Of a stretch of DNA of 64,000 nt, positions 37,540-48,164 are shown in pieces. The DNA comes from Winogradskyella psychrotolerans RS-3. GTDB lineage: Bacteria; Bacteroidota; Bacteroidia; Flavobacteriales; Flavobacteriaceae. Position 1 is the stretch's first letter. Each line of letters starts with the position of its first letter. Below the pieces are notes generated by a model. That model saw nothing but the letters and a program-made list of their open reading frames with translations, was not told the origin of the DNA and ran no database searches. Location: the NCBI RefSeq assembly GCF_000427335.1, contig NZ_ATMR01000019.1, positions 22,844 to 86,843 of the forward strand. The letters are read 5' to 3'. The translations under genes were made by a program, and so were the position numbers.

Positions 37540-38081
37540 AATTTAGCGTCTTTTAAGGTAGGTAATGTGAGGTCTTTTTCTGACAGTATAAAATCTGTAC
37601 TAGGCAGTTGCCAATTAATGTTTAAATCTTCATCGTTATATATGATGCCAGCTTCTGATGCTTTATTGTAATAATTATCACATTTATAACTAAAAATGGT
37701 TTCATCTTCTAAAACAATAAAACCATGCCCAAAACCTTTCGGTACAAATAATTGAGTTTTATTACTTTCCGAGAGCTCAATGGAAACATGTTCCCCAAAT
37801 GTTTTGGAGCCTTCTCTAAGATCTACCACAATATCTAGTACAGCACCTTTCACAACTCTTACTAACTTGGCTTGCGCATACTCGCCTAATTGATAATGCA
37901 GGCCTCTAAGCACTCCTTTTGAAGATTTCGACTCATTATCTTGAACAAAATTAATATCCAAGCCTAGTGCCTTATTAAGAGCTTTTTGGTTGTAGTTTTC
38001 AACAAAATAACCGCGTTTATCGGAGAACACTTGAGGTTCTATTATAAAACAGCCTTTTAATTTAGTTTCTTTTACAATCAT
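37536..38081 (-). CDS. rfbC: dTDP-4-dehydrorhamnose 3,5-epimerase
   Basis: This 181-residue cupin epimerase has the catalytic His in LRGLHYQ, the signature FVPKGFGHGFIVLEDE, and GYFVENYNQKAL near the N-terminus. Acts third in the dTDP-rhamnose pathway. One nucleotide separates it from rfbA. Confidence 0.97.
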   Translation of the reverse strand: MIVKETKLKGCFIIEPQVFSDKRGYFVENYNQKALNKALGLDINFVQDNESKSSKGVLRGLHYQLGEYAQAKLVRVVKGAVLDIVVDLREGSKTFGEHVSIELSESNKTQLFVPKGFGHGFIVLEDETIFSYKCDNYYNKASEAGIIYNDEDLNINWQLPSTDFILSEKDLTLPTLKDAKL

Positions 38082-38082
38082 T

Positions 38083-38946
38083 TTATTCCAATACTAAGCT
38101 TAATAAATGTTTACCATAACCGCTTTTAGTTAATGGCTTTACTATTTTTATAAATTGTTTCTTATCGATATAACCCATTCTATATGCAGCTTCTTCTAAC
38201 GAACCAATTTTTAATCCTTGACGCTCTTCTATAACTTGAACAAATTGTGAAGCTTGCATTAACGATTTAAAAGTACCCGTATCTAACCAAGCCGTCCCTT
38301 TATCTAGTACGCTAACTTTTAACTTCCCTTGATTGAGATAATGCTTATTTACATCTGTAATCTCTAGCTCTCCGCGTTTACTTGGTTTAATGTTTTTTGC
38401 TATTTCAACCACTGAATTATCGTAAAAATAAATACCAGGAACCGCATAATTCGATTTTGGTTTTTTCGGTTTCTCTTCAATAGAAACAGCAACGTCATTT
38501 TCATCAAACTCTACAACACCATAGCGCTCTGGATCATGAACATGATAAGCGTAAATAATTCCTCCATCGGGATCATTATTTTGTTGCAACAGATCAGCTA
38601 AACCTGTTCCGTAAAAAATATTGTCACCAAGAATCAGTGCAACTTTATCATCACCAATAAACTCTTCACCAATAATAAAGGCTTCTGCGAGTCCATTTGG
38701 AGATTCTTGCACGGCATACTCAAAATTACAGCCATACGATTTTCCATCGCCTAAAAGCTTTTTAAATAAAGGCAAGTCTTGAGGTGTTGAAATAATTAAG
38801 ATATCATTAATACCAGACCACATCAACGTAGAAATAGGGTAATAAATCATCGGTTTATCGTAAATAGGCATCAATTGCTTACTTACGGCTAAGGTTAATG
38901 GATGTAACCTTGTACCAGATCCTCCTGCTAAAACGATTCCTTTCAT
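38083..38946 (-). CDS. rfbA: Glucose-1-phosphate thymidylyltransferase
   Basis: This 287-residue nucleotidyltransferase has [18 protein letters not shown] at the N-terminus, the metal site LGDNIFYG and [20 protein letters not shown]. It makes dTDP-glucose from glucose-1-phosphate and dTTP. Full length; 58 nt after rfbB. Confidence 0.98.
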   Translation of the reverse strand: MKGIVLAGGSGTRLHPLTLAVSKQLMPIYDKPMIYYPISTLMWSGINDILIISTPQDLPLFKKLLGDGKSYGCNFEYAVQESPNGLAEAFIIGEEFIGDDKVALILGDNIFYGTGLADLLQQNNDPDGGIIYAYHVHDPERYGVVEFDENDVAVSIEEKPKKPKSNYAVPGIYFYDNSVVEIAKNIKPSKRGELEITDVNKHYLNQGKLKVSVLDKGTAWLDTGTFKSLMQASQFVQVIEERQGLKIGSLEEAAYRMGYIDKKQFIKIVKPLTKSGYGKHLLSLVLE

Positions 38947-39004
38947 GTTAAGAATTTTTTAATTGAGCTAAGCTGAATTTAAACGGCATATAGAGTTCTC
39001 ATTA

Positions 39005-40021
39005 CTATTTATACTTCCTTAAATACCACTCTATGGTTTTAATAATTCCTGTTTCAAAGTTTTCATCTGCTTTCCATTCCAATTCATTTTCAATCTTAGA
39101 AGCATCAATGGCATATCTAAAATCATGTCCTGGTCGGTCTGTTACAAAAGAAATTTGCTCAGAATATGAATTATCCTTTGGTATTAAGTCATCTAAAATA
39201 TCACAAATTTTATGTACTATATATAAATTGTCGCGTTCGTTATTTCCGCCTATATTGTAAGTTTCACCTGCTTTACCGTTTTGAAAAGCCAAGTTAATAC
39301 CTTTACAATGGTCTTCAACATACAACCAATCTCTAATGTTTTTACCATCACCATAAATTGGTATAGGTTCATTATTTAAAGCTTTTCTAATAATAGTAGG
39401 AATTAGTTTTTCGTCGTGCTGTTTAGGCCCATAATTATTACTACAATTGGTGGTAACCACATTCATTCCATAGGTATGAAAATAACTCCTTACAATAAAA
39501 TCAGAAGATGCTTTTGAAGCACTGTAAGGGCTATTAGGTGCATAAGGAGTTTCTTCTGTAAACAATCCTGTATCTCCTAATGTGCCGTATACTTCATCTG
39601 TAGATATGTGATGAAATCTATTATTCTCACAACTTTCTTTAAAAGCAAAAGGAGAATCCATCCAATGATTCTTAGCTATATTTAGTAAATTAAATGTCCC
39701 ATAAACATTAGTGTTAATAAAGGCATCTGGATGCTTAATGGAGTTATCAACATGCGATTCTGCAGCAAAGTGAATAACGTCAGAAAAATTATAGGTTTCA
39801 AATAGCTCACCTATAAGTTCAGTATCGCAAATATCCCCTTTAATAAATGTGTAATTAGCATTGTTCTCAAGTTCCGTTAAATTAGAAAGCTCACCTGCAT
39901 AAGTGAGCTTATCTAAATTAACGACTTTAATATTCTTATACTTTTCTAAAAAATAGACAATAAAATTAGAACCGATAAAACCTGCTCCACCTGTAACTAG
40001 TATCGATTTGGTTTTACTCAT
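39005..40021 (-). CDS. rfbB: dTDP-glucose 4,6-dehydratase
   Basis: This 338-residue extended SDR has the NAD site TGGAGFIGSNF, the catalytic HISTDEVYG and YSASKASSD, and SNNYGPKQHDEKLIP. It forms dTDP-4-keto-6-deoxyglucose, the branch point to rhamnose and other 6-deoxy sugars. It overlaps the Wzz-like gene by 8 nt. Confidence 0.98.
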   Translation of the reverse strand: MSKTKSILVTGGAGFIGSNFIVYFLEKYKNIKVVNLDKLTYAGELSNLTELENNANYTFIKGDICDTELIGELFETYNFSDVIHFAAESHVDNSIKHPDAFINTNVYGTFNLLNIAKNHWMDSPFAFKESCENNRFHHISTDEVYGTLGDTGLFTEETPYAPNSPYSASKASSDFIVRSYFHTYGMNVVTTNCSNNYGPKQHDEKLIPTIIRKALNNEPIPIYGDGKNIRDWLYVEDHCKGINLAFQNGKAGETYNIGGNNERDNLYIVHKICDILDDLIPKDNSYSEQISFVTDRPGHDFRYAIDASKIENELEWKADENFETGIIKTIEWYLRKYK

Positions 40022-41066
40022 AATCTTTAATATAATTAAATGCTTTAATAGCCAAAAAGCTTATGATAAAAAGTATTAGGGCTATAATTGGAAATATAAT
40101 AAAATAGCGTTGCGTTACACTTTTATCTTCAGTACCAAGTTTATCAAAAGATGAAACAATATCAAAATAAGTGTTTTTTTCTAGAACACTCTTATTTACA
40201 TAATTTAAGCTTCTTCTAATTTGTAGTTCTTCTAAAAATAAATCATACTCTTTTGTTACTGATTTTTCTTCCACAACAGGAAGGCCTGTATTTAATCCGA
40301 ATGATAGATCCCTATTTTTTGATTCATTCTTTAAAACTTCTAAATATGTTTTTTGAATACTATCTAGACGTGATAACTCTGTTATTAATGACTGGCGCTC
40401 AATAGAAATCACAGTATCTCTAATTCGTTTTTGATGTTTAGAAAAATCATTCTCAAACGTCTTCCTAAAACCTTCGTTGAGTTTTATAAAAACATCTTGT
40501 TTACTCGATTTTGCTGTGATAGTATAAATACTACCGGATAATAAATCTCGATTGTTAACGTATTCCTTGTAATTTAATTGATCAACCAATGATGTATCAA
40601 TAGACTTTACATATTCACCATATTCTATAAACAAATCATTTTGAGTTACCGGACCAGCTTCTAATTCAAACCCCCTTAACTTGTTAGCAGATGAACTATC
40701 AATCTCAAAGATATTCGATAATTCACCAGCATTGTTTGACTTAACTAATGCATTAAAATAGTCAATGTCATTAACTAATTGGTATTTTGAATCAAAGTGT
40801 GCTTCAACAACCATTTTAGAAAAATAAATTGGCTTAGTTGATTTTTCATAAATAAAACCTAAAACAGCCAAAATTATAAAAATCGCGGCGGTAAATTTGA
40901 AATATACAATTAGTGGTTTTATTATATAAATTATCACAGAGAAAATGCCTTTAAATATACTCCCTATAAAAGCAAAAAATTTCTCAAATAATCTACCAAT
41001 TGCATTAAATAACTGACCTAAATCAACCTCTTCATTTTGAGGTTGCTGTGGTAATTTCTCACTCAT
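40014..41066 (-). CDS. Wzz-like polysaccharide chain length regulator
   Basis: This 350-residue inner-membrane protein has an N-terminal helix at about 58-75 after a cytosolic, amphipathic region, a periplasmic domain with a coiled coil (about 195-290) and a C-terminal helix at about 320-342. This topology matches Wzz/PCP proteins that set glycan length with the polymerase. It lacks a fused tyrosine kinase. It precedes rfbB in the same transcript. Confidence 0.82.
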   Translation of the reverse strand: MSEKLPQQPQNEEVDLGQLFNAIGRLFEKFFAFIGSIFKGIFSVIIYIIKPLIVYFKFTAAIFIILAVLGFIYEKSTKPIYFSKMVVEAHFDSKYQLVNDIDYFNALVKSNNAGELSNIFEIDSSSANKLRGFELEAGPVTQNDLFIEYGEYVKSIDTSLVDQLNYKEYVNNRDLLSGSIYTITAKSSKQDVFIKLNEGFRKTFENDFSKHQKRIRDTVISIERQSLITELSRLDSIQKTYLEVLKNESKNRDLSFGLNTGLPVVEEKSVTKEYDLFLEELQIRRSLNYVNKSVLEKNTYFDIVSSFDKLGTEDKSVTQRYFIIFPIIALILFIISFLAIKAFNYIKDYE

Positions 41067-41089
41067 GTGTTATGAATTAAATATTTGTT

Positions 41090-42760
41090 CTAGAATTTTT
41101 TTGTAATAACGTATGTTGGCTTAACACCAGAAGTTCCTAAACCTCCAGAGGCTAAAGTACCGCCTGTTTCTAAAGGATTATCACTAGCATAGTAGGCGTA
41201 CCTTACTTTAACATCTTCATTTATACTACCTCTAACTCTAGATGCTGCTTGAATGGCTTTTTGATAATGTGCTCCCTCCATCTCTAAACCAATGACGTTC
41301 CATGTTGATTTTTTAAAGAATTTTAAAATCTCTTTATTTTGAAGAGATGTACCTAAAACAGTTACCATTGTGCCTTCATAAACAGAAACACCACAGTCTA
41401 ATAAATCTTTTTTACTCAACTCGTTTTTAAACGGGTAGTTATCTGCTGTACCTTCAAAAATATGCGCTGTTGGTATCATTACATCTCCTTTACCGCCTTC
41501 TAGGATACCTGCTTTACCCATAATTGAAATAGACTTTACATCCAAATGAATCGCCTTATCATCTACATGTATAGGCTTTAAAAGCTCATCTAAAGTTTCA
41601 TAAGCCTGTTCTCCAAAGGCATAATCCATTACAAAAATCACGGCTTTCTTCTCTTTAACTTCTTCAAGATATTTAAATTCAGTTTTAGAAAAATCGATTT
41701 TAGCAGTATCGAAAATCTGAATATCTATATTCGTTCCTGAAGTATCATCTATTTGAATCATGCCATTTTGCAGCGCTAGTTTTTCCACTTTATTGCGGAG
41801 GTCCGAGTTCTTAGAATTACTTAAAGTCTCGTAAGTTTGAAAAATATCTTTTTTAGCATCTGCACCTTTAAGCGCTCCTTTAGCAAATAAAGAATTCATA
41901 ACACTATGCATATTGGCACTAATAATATGAATTGGTCGCTCTAACAAGCCATTTTTATGCAACTCAGCCTTTATAGTATCTGCCCATATTTCTCCATGAA
42001 TATGATGACCTAGACGTTCTCTTAAAACAGGACTAAATGTTATAGTACGTTTAGAATTATTAATTGTTTCTTCTATAGCTAGTTTCCCCAACCAATATAC
42101 AATGTGTAATAAGCGTTCTGGTTGATCTTCCGTAGCAAATTTTGGATACGCTTCAGTAAGTTCGTTAAATGTTCTTCCTAGGATATTTGCAGTATGCGTA
42201 ATAGCAATTTCACGTTCTTTCTGCGTTAATTTCTTTGTAGAAAGTACAGCATTCTCTAATTTTTGCCAATCTCTAACTGTTGAACCATCTTCATCTATAA
42301 TAACGCGTTTGCTGATTTTATGAGACTCAACAAATAAAAAAGTTAGGTGCGTTAATATATCGTAAATCTCAGAGCGCCCTCTTGTAATTTCAATATTCAT
42401 TTGCTCATCATCAATACGATAACAATTACGTCTTCGTTTTGGTGGGATTATGGCTTTAAAGTGTGAATTTCCGTAACCTTCATCACTAGTAAGGTTTATA
42501 AACGTACATTCTTCAATGCCTTGTGGTAAACGATCTACCACATAAAGTAAACCTTCTAATTCTGCTTTTTCTTCACCAATAGAACCATAGATTTCTGGTC
42601 GTAACAACAATAATGCTTCACGCAAGGTTTCACCAGAAATTCCCATAGGTTTATAAAACCCACGATTAAACAGGTGTCTCATCGTAATATACATGCGTTC
42701 TATAGCACTAGAACTCTCTTGAGCTCTAGTTCTTCCTTGTTTCTTTTTATTTGTAATCAT
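41090..42760 (-). CDS. DUF6909-like protein with nucleoside-phosphorylase-like C-terminus
   Basis: This 556-residue soluble protein is probably DUF6909. The N-terminal 330 residues, helical and charged, match nothing I know. The C-terminal part resembles the nucleoside phosphorylase fold: IFVMDYAFGEQAYET, ISIMGKAGILEGGKGDVMIP, then VLGTSLQNKEIL and VIGLEMEGAHYQKAI, in which EMEGA corresponds to the ribose-binding Met-Glu of that superfamily. A nucleosidase or nucleoside-binding role is therefore possible. It leads the transcript into wzz-rfbBACD, with 23 nt to the Wzz-like gene, but is probably a housekeeping neighbour. Confidence 0.72.
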   Translation of the reverse strand: MITNKKKQGRTRAQESSSAIERMYITMRHLFNRGFYKPMGISGETLREALLLLRPEIYGSIGEEKAELEGLLYVVDRLPQGIEECTFINLTSDEGYGNSHFKAIIPPKRRRNCYRIDDEQMNIEITRGRSEIYDILTHLTFLFVESHKISKRVIIDEDGSTVRDWQKLENAVLSTKKLTQKEREIAITHTANILGRTFNELTEAYPKFATEDQPERLLHIVYWLGKLAIEETINNSKRTITFSPVLRERLGHHIHGEIWADTIKAELHKNGLLERPIHIISANMHSVMNSLFAKGALKGADAKKDIFQTYETLSNSKNSDLRNKVEKLALQNGMIQIDDTSGTNIDIQIFDTAKIDFSKTEFKYLEEVKEKKAVIFVMDYAFGEQAYETLDELLKPIHVDDKAIHLDVKSISIMGKAGILEGGKGDVMIPTAHIFEGTADNYPFKNELSKKDLLDCGVSVYEGTMVTVLGTSLQNKEILKFFKKSTWNVIGLEMEGAHYQKAIQAASRVRGSINEDVKVRYAYYASDNPLETGGTLASGGLGTSGVKPTYVITKKF

Positions 42761-42777
42761 AATCTTAATTTGACCTA

Positions 42778-42785
42778 CAAATATA
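42778..42785 (-). promoter_or_regulatory. -7 box upstream of the DUF6909-like gene
   Basis: CAAATATA on the plus strand gives TATATTTG, 17 nt before the start at 42760 and just past the GH3 stop (42789). No -33 TTG at the usual distance. Confidence 0.5.
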
Positions 42786-42788
42786 GGC

Positions 42789-44289
42789 TTATTTGATTAA
42801 TTTTAGTTGATGCATACTATCTGCAATTTTTCTATCATTAGCGAGTCTTGGAATTTTATTTTGACCGCCTAATTTTCCAATCGATTTCATATAAGTTTGA
42901 AATCCATCTTTTTAATTTTGTAACCAATAAGGGTCTGAGAACTTTACCTTTTATCAAATCCAAATAATAACTATTTTGTTGCTGCAAGGATTGCTCTAAT
43001 GCAATAATCAATTCATCTAGGTTATCAGGTTCATTTTCAAACTCAATTAACCATTCGTGATACGGTAAGCCTTCCTCTGGACTTATTTGAGGAGCAACCG
43101 TAAATTCATTTACTGAGATCGAAGTGCCTTCAGTAGCCTCCTTTAAAGCTTGCTCTACTTCTTTCCCAATAACATGCTCGCCAAAAGCAGAAATAAAATG
43201 TTTTATGCGCCCACTTACAATCACTCTATATGGTTTTAGTGATGTAAACTCTACAGTATCTCCAATATTGTATGCCCAAAGACCTGCTGTAGAAGAAATA
43301 ATCATTACATAATTTACGCTTAACTTTACGTCTGCAATCGTGAGGCGTTTCGGATTGTCTTCAAAGAAATGATCTGCTTCTACAAACTCATAAAAAATAC
43401 CTGAATTTAACTGAAGCAACATGCCACGTTCATTTTGCTTATCTTGAAATGCAAAAAAGCCTTCACTAGCAGGATACAGTTCTATACTATCTACTTTTCG
43501 TCCTATTAAATTCTCAAATTTAGCTCTGTAAGGTTCATAATTCACTCCACCAAAAATAAATAAATTGAAGTTTTTAAAGAGATCACCAACATTCTGGCCG
43601 GACTTTTCTACCAGTTTTTCAAAATACATTTGTACCCAAGATGGAATCCCGGAAATAATGCTCATGTCCTCATTTATAGTTTCATCTACAATGGCTTCAA
43701 CCTTAGTTTCCCAATCGTCAATACAATTAGTTTTTAAGCTTGGCAATCTGTTTTTCTGAAGATATTTAGGGACGTAATGTGCTACAATTCCTGACAATCT
43801 TCCAAGCTTAATACCGTGTTTTTCTTCTAAAATTGGACTCCCTTGTAGAAAAATCATTTTACCATCTACAAATTTTGAATTCCCTGTTTCATGGATATAC
43901 ATTAGAATGGCATTTCTAGCCGCTTCAACATGTGTTGGCATGCTTTCCTTTGTAATAGGTATGTATTTTGCTCCAGAGGTTGTCCCAGAAGTTTTTGCAA
44001 AGTAAATAGGTTTTCCTTTCCAAAGGATATCTTCTTCACCGGCAACAACACGCTCTACATAAGGTTTTAGCTCTTCGTAATCTCTAATGGGAACCTTAGA
44101 TTGGAAATCGGCATAAGTTGATATAGCACTGAAATTATGGTCTTTACCAAAAGCTGTGTGTGTAGCTTCGGATATTAAATTTTCGAAAACTTTTTGTTGT
44201 GTTTCAATAGGTTTGGAGGACCATTTCTGAATACGTTTTGCAACATATTTAGCAAACGGTTTAGAAAGTGCAGCTTTAAATGAAGGCAT
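42789..44289 (-). pseudogene. Frameshifted GH3-family acyl-adenylating protein
   Basis: This GH3 auxin-responsive promoter family protein, an ATP-dependent acyl-adenylase relative, has the ATP loop FAKTSGTTSGAKYIPI and YPASEGFFAFQ. The frame from 44289 shifts at the five-base run 42909-42913 near the C-terminus and ends at 42856. In the correct frame it reads DGFQTYMKSIGKLGGQNK, then IPRLANDRKIADSMHQ, and stops at 42789, about 500 residues. That C-terminus is diagnostic for bacterial GH3 proteins. The substrate is unknown. Confidence 0.85.
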
Positions 44290-45157
44290 TATTCAAAATT
44301 GATAAAATTAGTTGGATCTACAGAGTAACCTTTACTCCACAGTTCAAAATGAAGATGTGGCCCTGTGGTTAATTCACCAGCATTACCAGACATAGCAATA
44401 ACTTCACCAGATTTTACTACATCACCTTGCTCTTTTGTGAGTCCCGAATTATGTTTATAAACCGAAATCAATTCTCTATTGTGTTCTATAATTACCACAT
44501 AACCTGTTTCAACTGTCCATTCTGCAAAAATCACAGTGCCATCTAAAGTTGCTTTTACAGGAGTATTCACTGGCACAACAACATCTACAGCAAAATGTTT
44601 TTCTTTTAAGTTATAACCTTCTGAAATGGTACCATTTACGGGTGGAAATAAAATATAACTAGATTGATCCCCAGATACCTCAAACAAATTATATTTATCT
44701 TCTTTATCTACTTTTTCTCTTAAAAGTGAATCTTCTCTATTAGTTGGCACTTGTAAAATATCCAAATCATTTTTAGCAGCTTCAATAATAGAATCTCTAT
44801 TAAAATCTAACGACGCTACATCTCCTGTTAATACTTTTCTAATCGATGCATAGTAACGCTTATTCAACTCTAATTCTTGAACCAAAGAATCCGTTTTATA
44901 GTTCAGTATTGTCGCTTTCTTTTTCAATTTTGCTGAAGAATACCCTGGAATATATTCCCTTAAAGGTGTGAAAGCAATCAATAAAACGGTAAAGAATACA
45001 AGTGTAATGGCAGAAAGTGATGATAGTATAAAAACATTAAGCCGTGTTAGCTTAATTGCAAAACGCTCTTCAAAAGTATCTTCGTTAAGTATAACCAAAC
45101 GATACTTATGCAGTAATTTTTTCGTGAATTTCTTTCCTTTTTTTTCTTGTTTGCCAT
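44289..45157 (-). pseudogene. Frameshifted M23 family metallopeptidase
   Basis: The C-terminal M23 domain has HFAVDV (His and Asp zinc ligands), and later TTGPHLHFELW with the His-x-His. It cleaves peptidoglycan cross-links or is a non-enzymatic activator; both zinc motifs are intact. There is one N-terminal membrane helix and a coiled coil. The natural start is ATG 45157 (MANKKKK), but the eight-T run at 45138-45145 breaks the frame; one more base gives KKKKGKKFTKKLLHKYRLV and about 289 residues. A TTG at 45098 is the longest uninterrupted alternative. Confidence 0.85.
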
Positions 45158-45162
45158 CGAAA

Positions 45163-45170
45163 CAAAATTA
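45163..45170 (-). promoter_or_regulatory. -7 box directly before the M23 peptidase start
   Basis: CAAAATTA on the plus strand reads TAATTTTG and ends 5 nt before ATG 45157. Such spacing would place the transcript start at or near the ATG, a leaderless or very short-leader mRNA. Confidence 0.4.
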
Positions 45171-45245
45171 GTTAAAATACTCAAATAGTCTTATGATTAA
45201 GTCTTAAAGTTGACACAACAACGTTATTATTAAACTATAATTACT

Positions 45246-45253
45246 TAACTTTG
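45246..45253 (+). promoter_or_regulatory. -7 box of tatA
   Basis: TAACTTTG fits TAnnTTTG and lies 19 nt before ATG 45273. No TTG at a standard -33 distance. Confidence 0.5.
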
Positions 45254-45272
45254 CTGTCTAAATTAAAAAATT

Positions 45273-45455
45273 ATGAGTTTAAGCATTATACCTTTATTTG
45301 TTGGTCCATGGCAGTGGGTTATCATAGGTCTTGCAATTCTTTTGTTGTTTGGTGGTAAAAAAATTCCTGAATTAATGAAGGGATTAGGAAGCGGAATTAA
45401 AGAATTTAAAGACGCCAGCAAAGACGAATCTGCCGAGAATAAAGAGAAAAAATAA
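45273..45455 (+). CDS. tatA: Sec-independent translocase subunit TatA/E
   Basis: This 60-residue protein has one N-terminal membrane helix, the [14 protein letters not shown] hinge with the conserved FG, an amphipathic helix and a charged tail. TatA oligomers form the pore for folded proteins in twin-arginine export. Transcribed alone, ended by a strong terminator; tatC is not in the window. Confidence 0.95.
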   Translation: MSLSIIPLFVGPWQWVIIGLAILLLFGGKKIPELMKGLGSGIKEFKDASKDESAENKEKK

Positions 45456-45489
45456 CGCAGAATCAATAGGTTTTGATCTGTTGAAAATA

Positions 45490-45528
45490 AAAAGAGGTCA
45501 TCTAAAATAATTTTAGATGACCTCTTTT
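45490..45528. terminator. Bidirectional terminator between tatA and the DUF4837 gene
   Basis: A perfect 18-bp stem (45490-45507 with 45511-45528, core GAGGTCATCTAAAA) with a 3-nt loop lies between convergent genes and has A and T ends, so it can work on both strands. Confidence 0.85.
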
Positions 45529-45567
45529 CGTTTATTATAAATGTAATATACTTTACATTTCCATGAA

Positions 45568-46548
45568 TTAATTTATAGTTATCGATTTAATAATCGACTC
45601 TAATTCAAAAATATAGTCTCGCTTCTCTAAGGACGGTGCATAAACGTAACCATCTGCAATTAAGTAACGATTGTTAATTTTATCTTCAATCGCATAAGTT
45701 ATAAATGGGCCTGCCATAGTGAAACCTTTCATTATCCACATACCTCTTACTTCGTAAGCGGGCTTATTATCTATTATCGTTTTAAACATTGATGGTGCAT
45801 AGGCGTCTTCAACAGCCATATAAATATCATCCTCACCAGGAATTTTAGATTTCGTAATCTCATCTCTCATCTTCACAATATCTACAATAGTGCTATCACC
45901 TATAGAAATGGTTTCAAATGGTACTTCGTAAAACATAAGCTCCATCGTTTTTGTGTTTGAAAGGTTTTTACGAACCCAGAAAAAATTATCATCAGCTTTA
46001 CTTATTCTGTAAGCAGAAGGCATATTAATTGTAATACCCAATTTGTTCTCCATAACCGTATCATCTAACAACGATAACTTAATACGTCGTTGCTTCTCCT
46101 TTACTTCTTCTTTCGTAAATGCATCAATGATTTTGGCTTTATTCTCTTCTAATTGAGCAATGATATCTTTATCCGATTTACCACCCACTACAGCTACCGT
46201 TTGTGGTTTAGCAAAAGCTTCATTTACAATTTTAGTGGTGGCCTCAATATTTCCTTTTTCAATTTTAAGTACAATTCTACTTCGCGCAGCAAAACCATCA
46301 AAAACCTGAGTTGGAATTTGTCTCATATTAAACATTGGTTCTTCTGTTGGCAAACCATTTAAAGGCGCAGCAAAAATATTTCGAATCTTTTCACCTACTT
46401 CGCCTTCCCAAACAATGTTATCCGCAACGATTGAGATCGTATTTAAATTTCCATTAGAAGCCGGTAAATAAGTAGTGTTATCTTCTACCTTTTTATCTCC
46501 GCATGCTAATAACAACACACAAAATAATACAGTGTAAAGCGCTTTCAT
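45568..46548 (-). CDS. DUF4837 family lipoprotein
   Basis: This 326-residue lipoprotein has a signal peptide with a lipobox cysteine at 16 (LLLACGDKK). The body matches the DUF4837 pattern, with MPSAYRISKADDNFFWVRK and RGMWIMKGFTMAGPF. It is exported; function unknown. It follows the lytic transglycosylase gene by 24 nt, so both likely belong to one transcript concerned with the envelope. Confidence 0.87.
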   Translation of the reverse strand: MKALYTVLFCVLLLACGDKKVEDNTTYLPASNGNLNTISIVADNIVWEGEVGEKIRNIFAAPLNGLPTEEPMFNMRQIPTQVFDGFAARSRIVLKIEKGNIEATTKIVNEAFAKPQTVAVVGGKSDKDIIAQLEENKAKIIDAFTKEEVKEKQRRIKLSLLDDTVMENKLGITINMPSAYRISKADDNFFWVRKNLSNTKTMELMFYEVPFETISIGDSTIVDIVKMRDEITKSKIPGEDDIYMAVEDAYAPSMFKTIIDNKPAYEVRGMWIMKGFTMAGPFITYAIEDKINNRYLIADGYVYAPSLEKRDYIFELESIIKSITIN

Positions 46549-46572
46549 AAGTTTCGTTTTTTTGTTGGTTTA

Positions 46573-48138
46573 CTATTTAGACACAATAAGTGTCATTCCT
46601 ATTTTGAGTTTACTACCACTAATATCGTTCCAATCTTTAATATTTTGAACAGAAACGCCAGAAAACTTTTGAGCAATAGTCCAAAGTGAATCTCCTGACT
46701 TTACTTTATAGGTTTGTTTCCCTGCAGAATTTATTACTTTTTTGGTCGATGTAGAAGAACTAGAAGCACCATGATTCTTAGAGTAAATGGTTAATCGTTG
46801 TCCTATTTTTAGATCGTTACCTCTTAAATTATTCCACTGTTTTAATTGGCTTACTCGTACTCCGTACTTTCTAGCAATTTTACCAAGATAATCACCATTT
46901 TGAACACGATATCGTATTTCAGTATTTGCGCTAGCGCTTGCTAATTCTGGTAATTGTTTTTCTCTCTTCTCAAATTCAGCATTTGCAAAAGCATAGATTC
47001 TATCTTCATTAGTTACAAATGTACCAATAGCTTCTCTAGGCAATCGTAAACTATAGATTTTACCTTCAACCTTCGGAATGATATCTAGCTTATAAGCTGG
47101 ATTTAAAAACTGTAATTCTTCAATTTTTATACCCGTTGCTTCAGATACATGGTTTAATGAAATCATTTGTTTTACATGAACGGTATCCGTTTGTATAAGC
47201 TGAAAATCAGGGCGTTCAGGCTGGAAACCATGTTCCTTTGCATATTCAAAAATATACATGGTAGCTAAAAATGCTGGTACATAACCAGCGGTTTCTCTAG
47301 GTAAATTTGTTCTAATATTCCAATAATTTTTGGAACCTCCAGAACGCCTAATCGCTTTATTTACATTACCTGGACCAGAATTGTATGCTGCCAATGACAA
47401 ATCCCAATCTCCAAAAATACGATACATTCTATTTAAATATTCTCCTGCCGCTTTTGTGGCTTTTATAGGATCACTTCTGTCATCTACATAACTGCTGACA
47501 TCTAAATCGTGTTCTTTTCCTGTACCATACATAAATTGCCAAAGACCAGTAGCACCAACTCGCGAACGCGCTCTCGGTTTTAGAGCAGATTCTACAATCG
47601 CCAAATATTTCATTTCTAATGGGATATTCTGATTGTCAAACTCTTGCTCAAACATTGGAAAGTAAAAATGACTTAATCCCATTAACCGCTCTATAGAATT
47701 ACGTCTATGCTTAAGGTAACTTTTAATTACACTTTCTAAAGAGGTATTGTATTCTACATTAAAAGGCGTTCTGGCGTTAAGTCTTTCCAACCTTGCTTTT
47801 AAAGTATCTGTAGGAAGCTCAGGATAATCTACAGGCTCATAGTCTAACTCTGTAACGGATTTGTATATGGTATCAAAAAGTGAATTGCTATATAGTTCTT
47901 CTAACCACTTTTTATCGAGTGCTGCAACCTCATGTAAATCTTTCAGGTTTTTAACACCAGAAGTATCTACAATAGGCTCTATTTTCTCACCAGGCTTAAA
48001 TAGTTTACCATCAATAACTGCACCTTTGGTCGGAATTACTTTTGACGATTTGTTTAAGATGCTATCCGTTTTGGTTTGGGAATACCCATTGCACACAGAT
48101 AGACATAAACAAGCTAATAAAAACGTTTTTAATGTCAT
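46573..48138 (-). CDS. Membrane-bound lytic murein transglycosylase with two LysM domains
   Basis: This 521-residue MltD-like protein has a signal peptide (residues 1-20, ending SVCNGYSQ), an SLT domain with the catalytic Glu in IVESALKPRARSRVGATGLW and AAYNSGPGNVNKAIRR, then LysM domains at about 403-447 (YRVQNGDYLGKIARKYG) and 474-519 (YKVKSGDSLWTIAQKF). It cleaves glycan strands and binds peptidoglycan in the periplasm. Full length. Confidence 0.95.
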   Translation of the reverse strand: MTLKTFLLACLCLSVCNGYSQTKTDSILNKSSKVIPTKGAVIDGKLFKPGEKIEPIVDTSGVKNLKDLHEVAALDKKWLEELYSNSLFDTIYKSVTELDYEPVDYPELPTDTLKARLERLNARTPFNVEYNTSLESVIKSYLKHRRNSIERLMGLSHFYFPMFEQEFDNQNIPLEMKYLAIVESALKPRARSRVGATGLWQFMYGTGKEHDLDVSSYVDDRSDPIKATKAAGEYLNRMYRIFGDWDLSLAAYNSGPGNVNKAIRRSGGSKNYWNIRTNLPRETAGYVPAFLATMYIFEYAKEHGFQPERPDFQLIQTDTVHVKQMISLNHVSEATGIKIEELQFLNPAYKLDIIPKVEGKIYSLRLPREAIGTFVTNEDRIYAFANAEFEKREKQLPELASASANTEIRYRVQNGDYLGKIARKYGVRVSQLKQWNNLRGNDLKIGQRLTIYSKNHGASSSSTSTKKVINSAGKQTYKVKSGDSLWTIAQKFSGVSVQNIKDWNDISGSKLKIGMTLIVSK

Positions 48139-48164
48139 GGTTTACAAGAATTGATTATATACCA

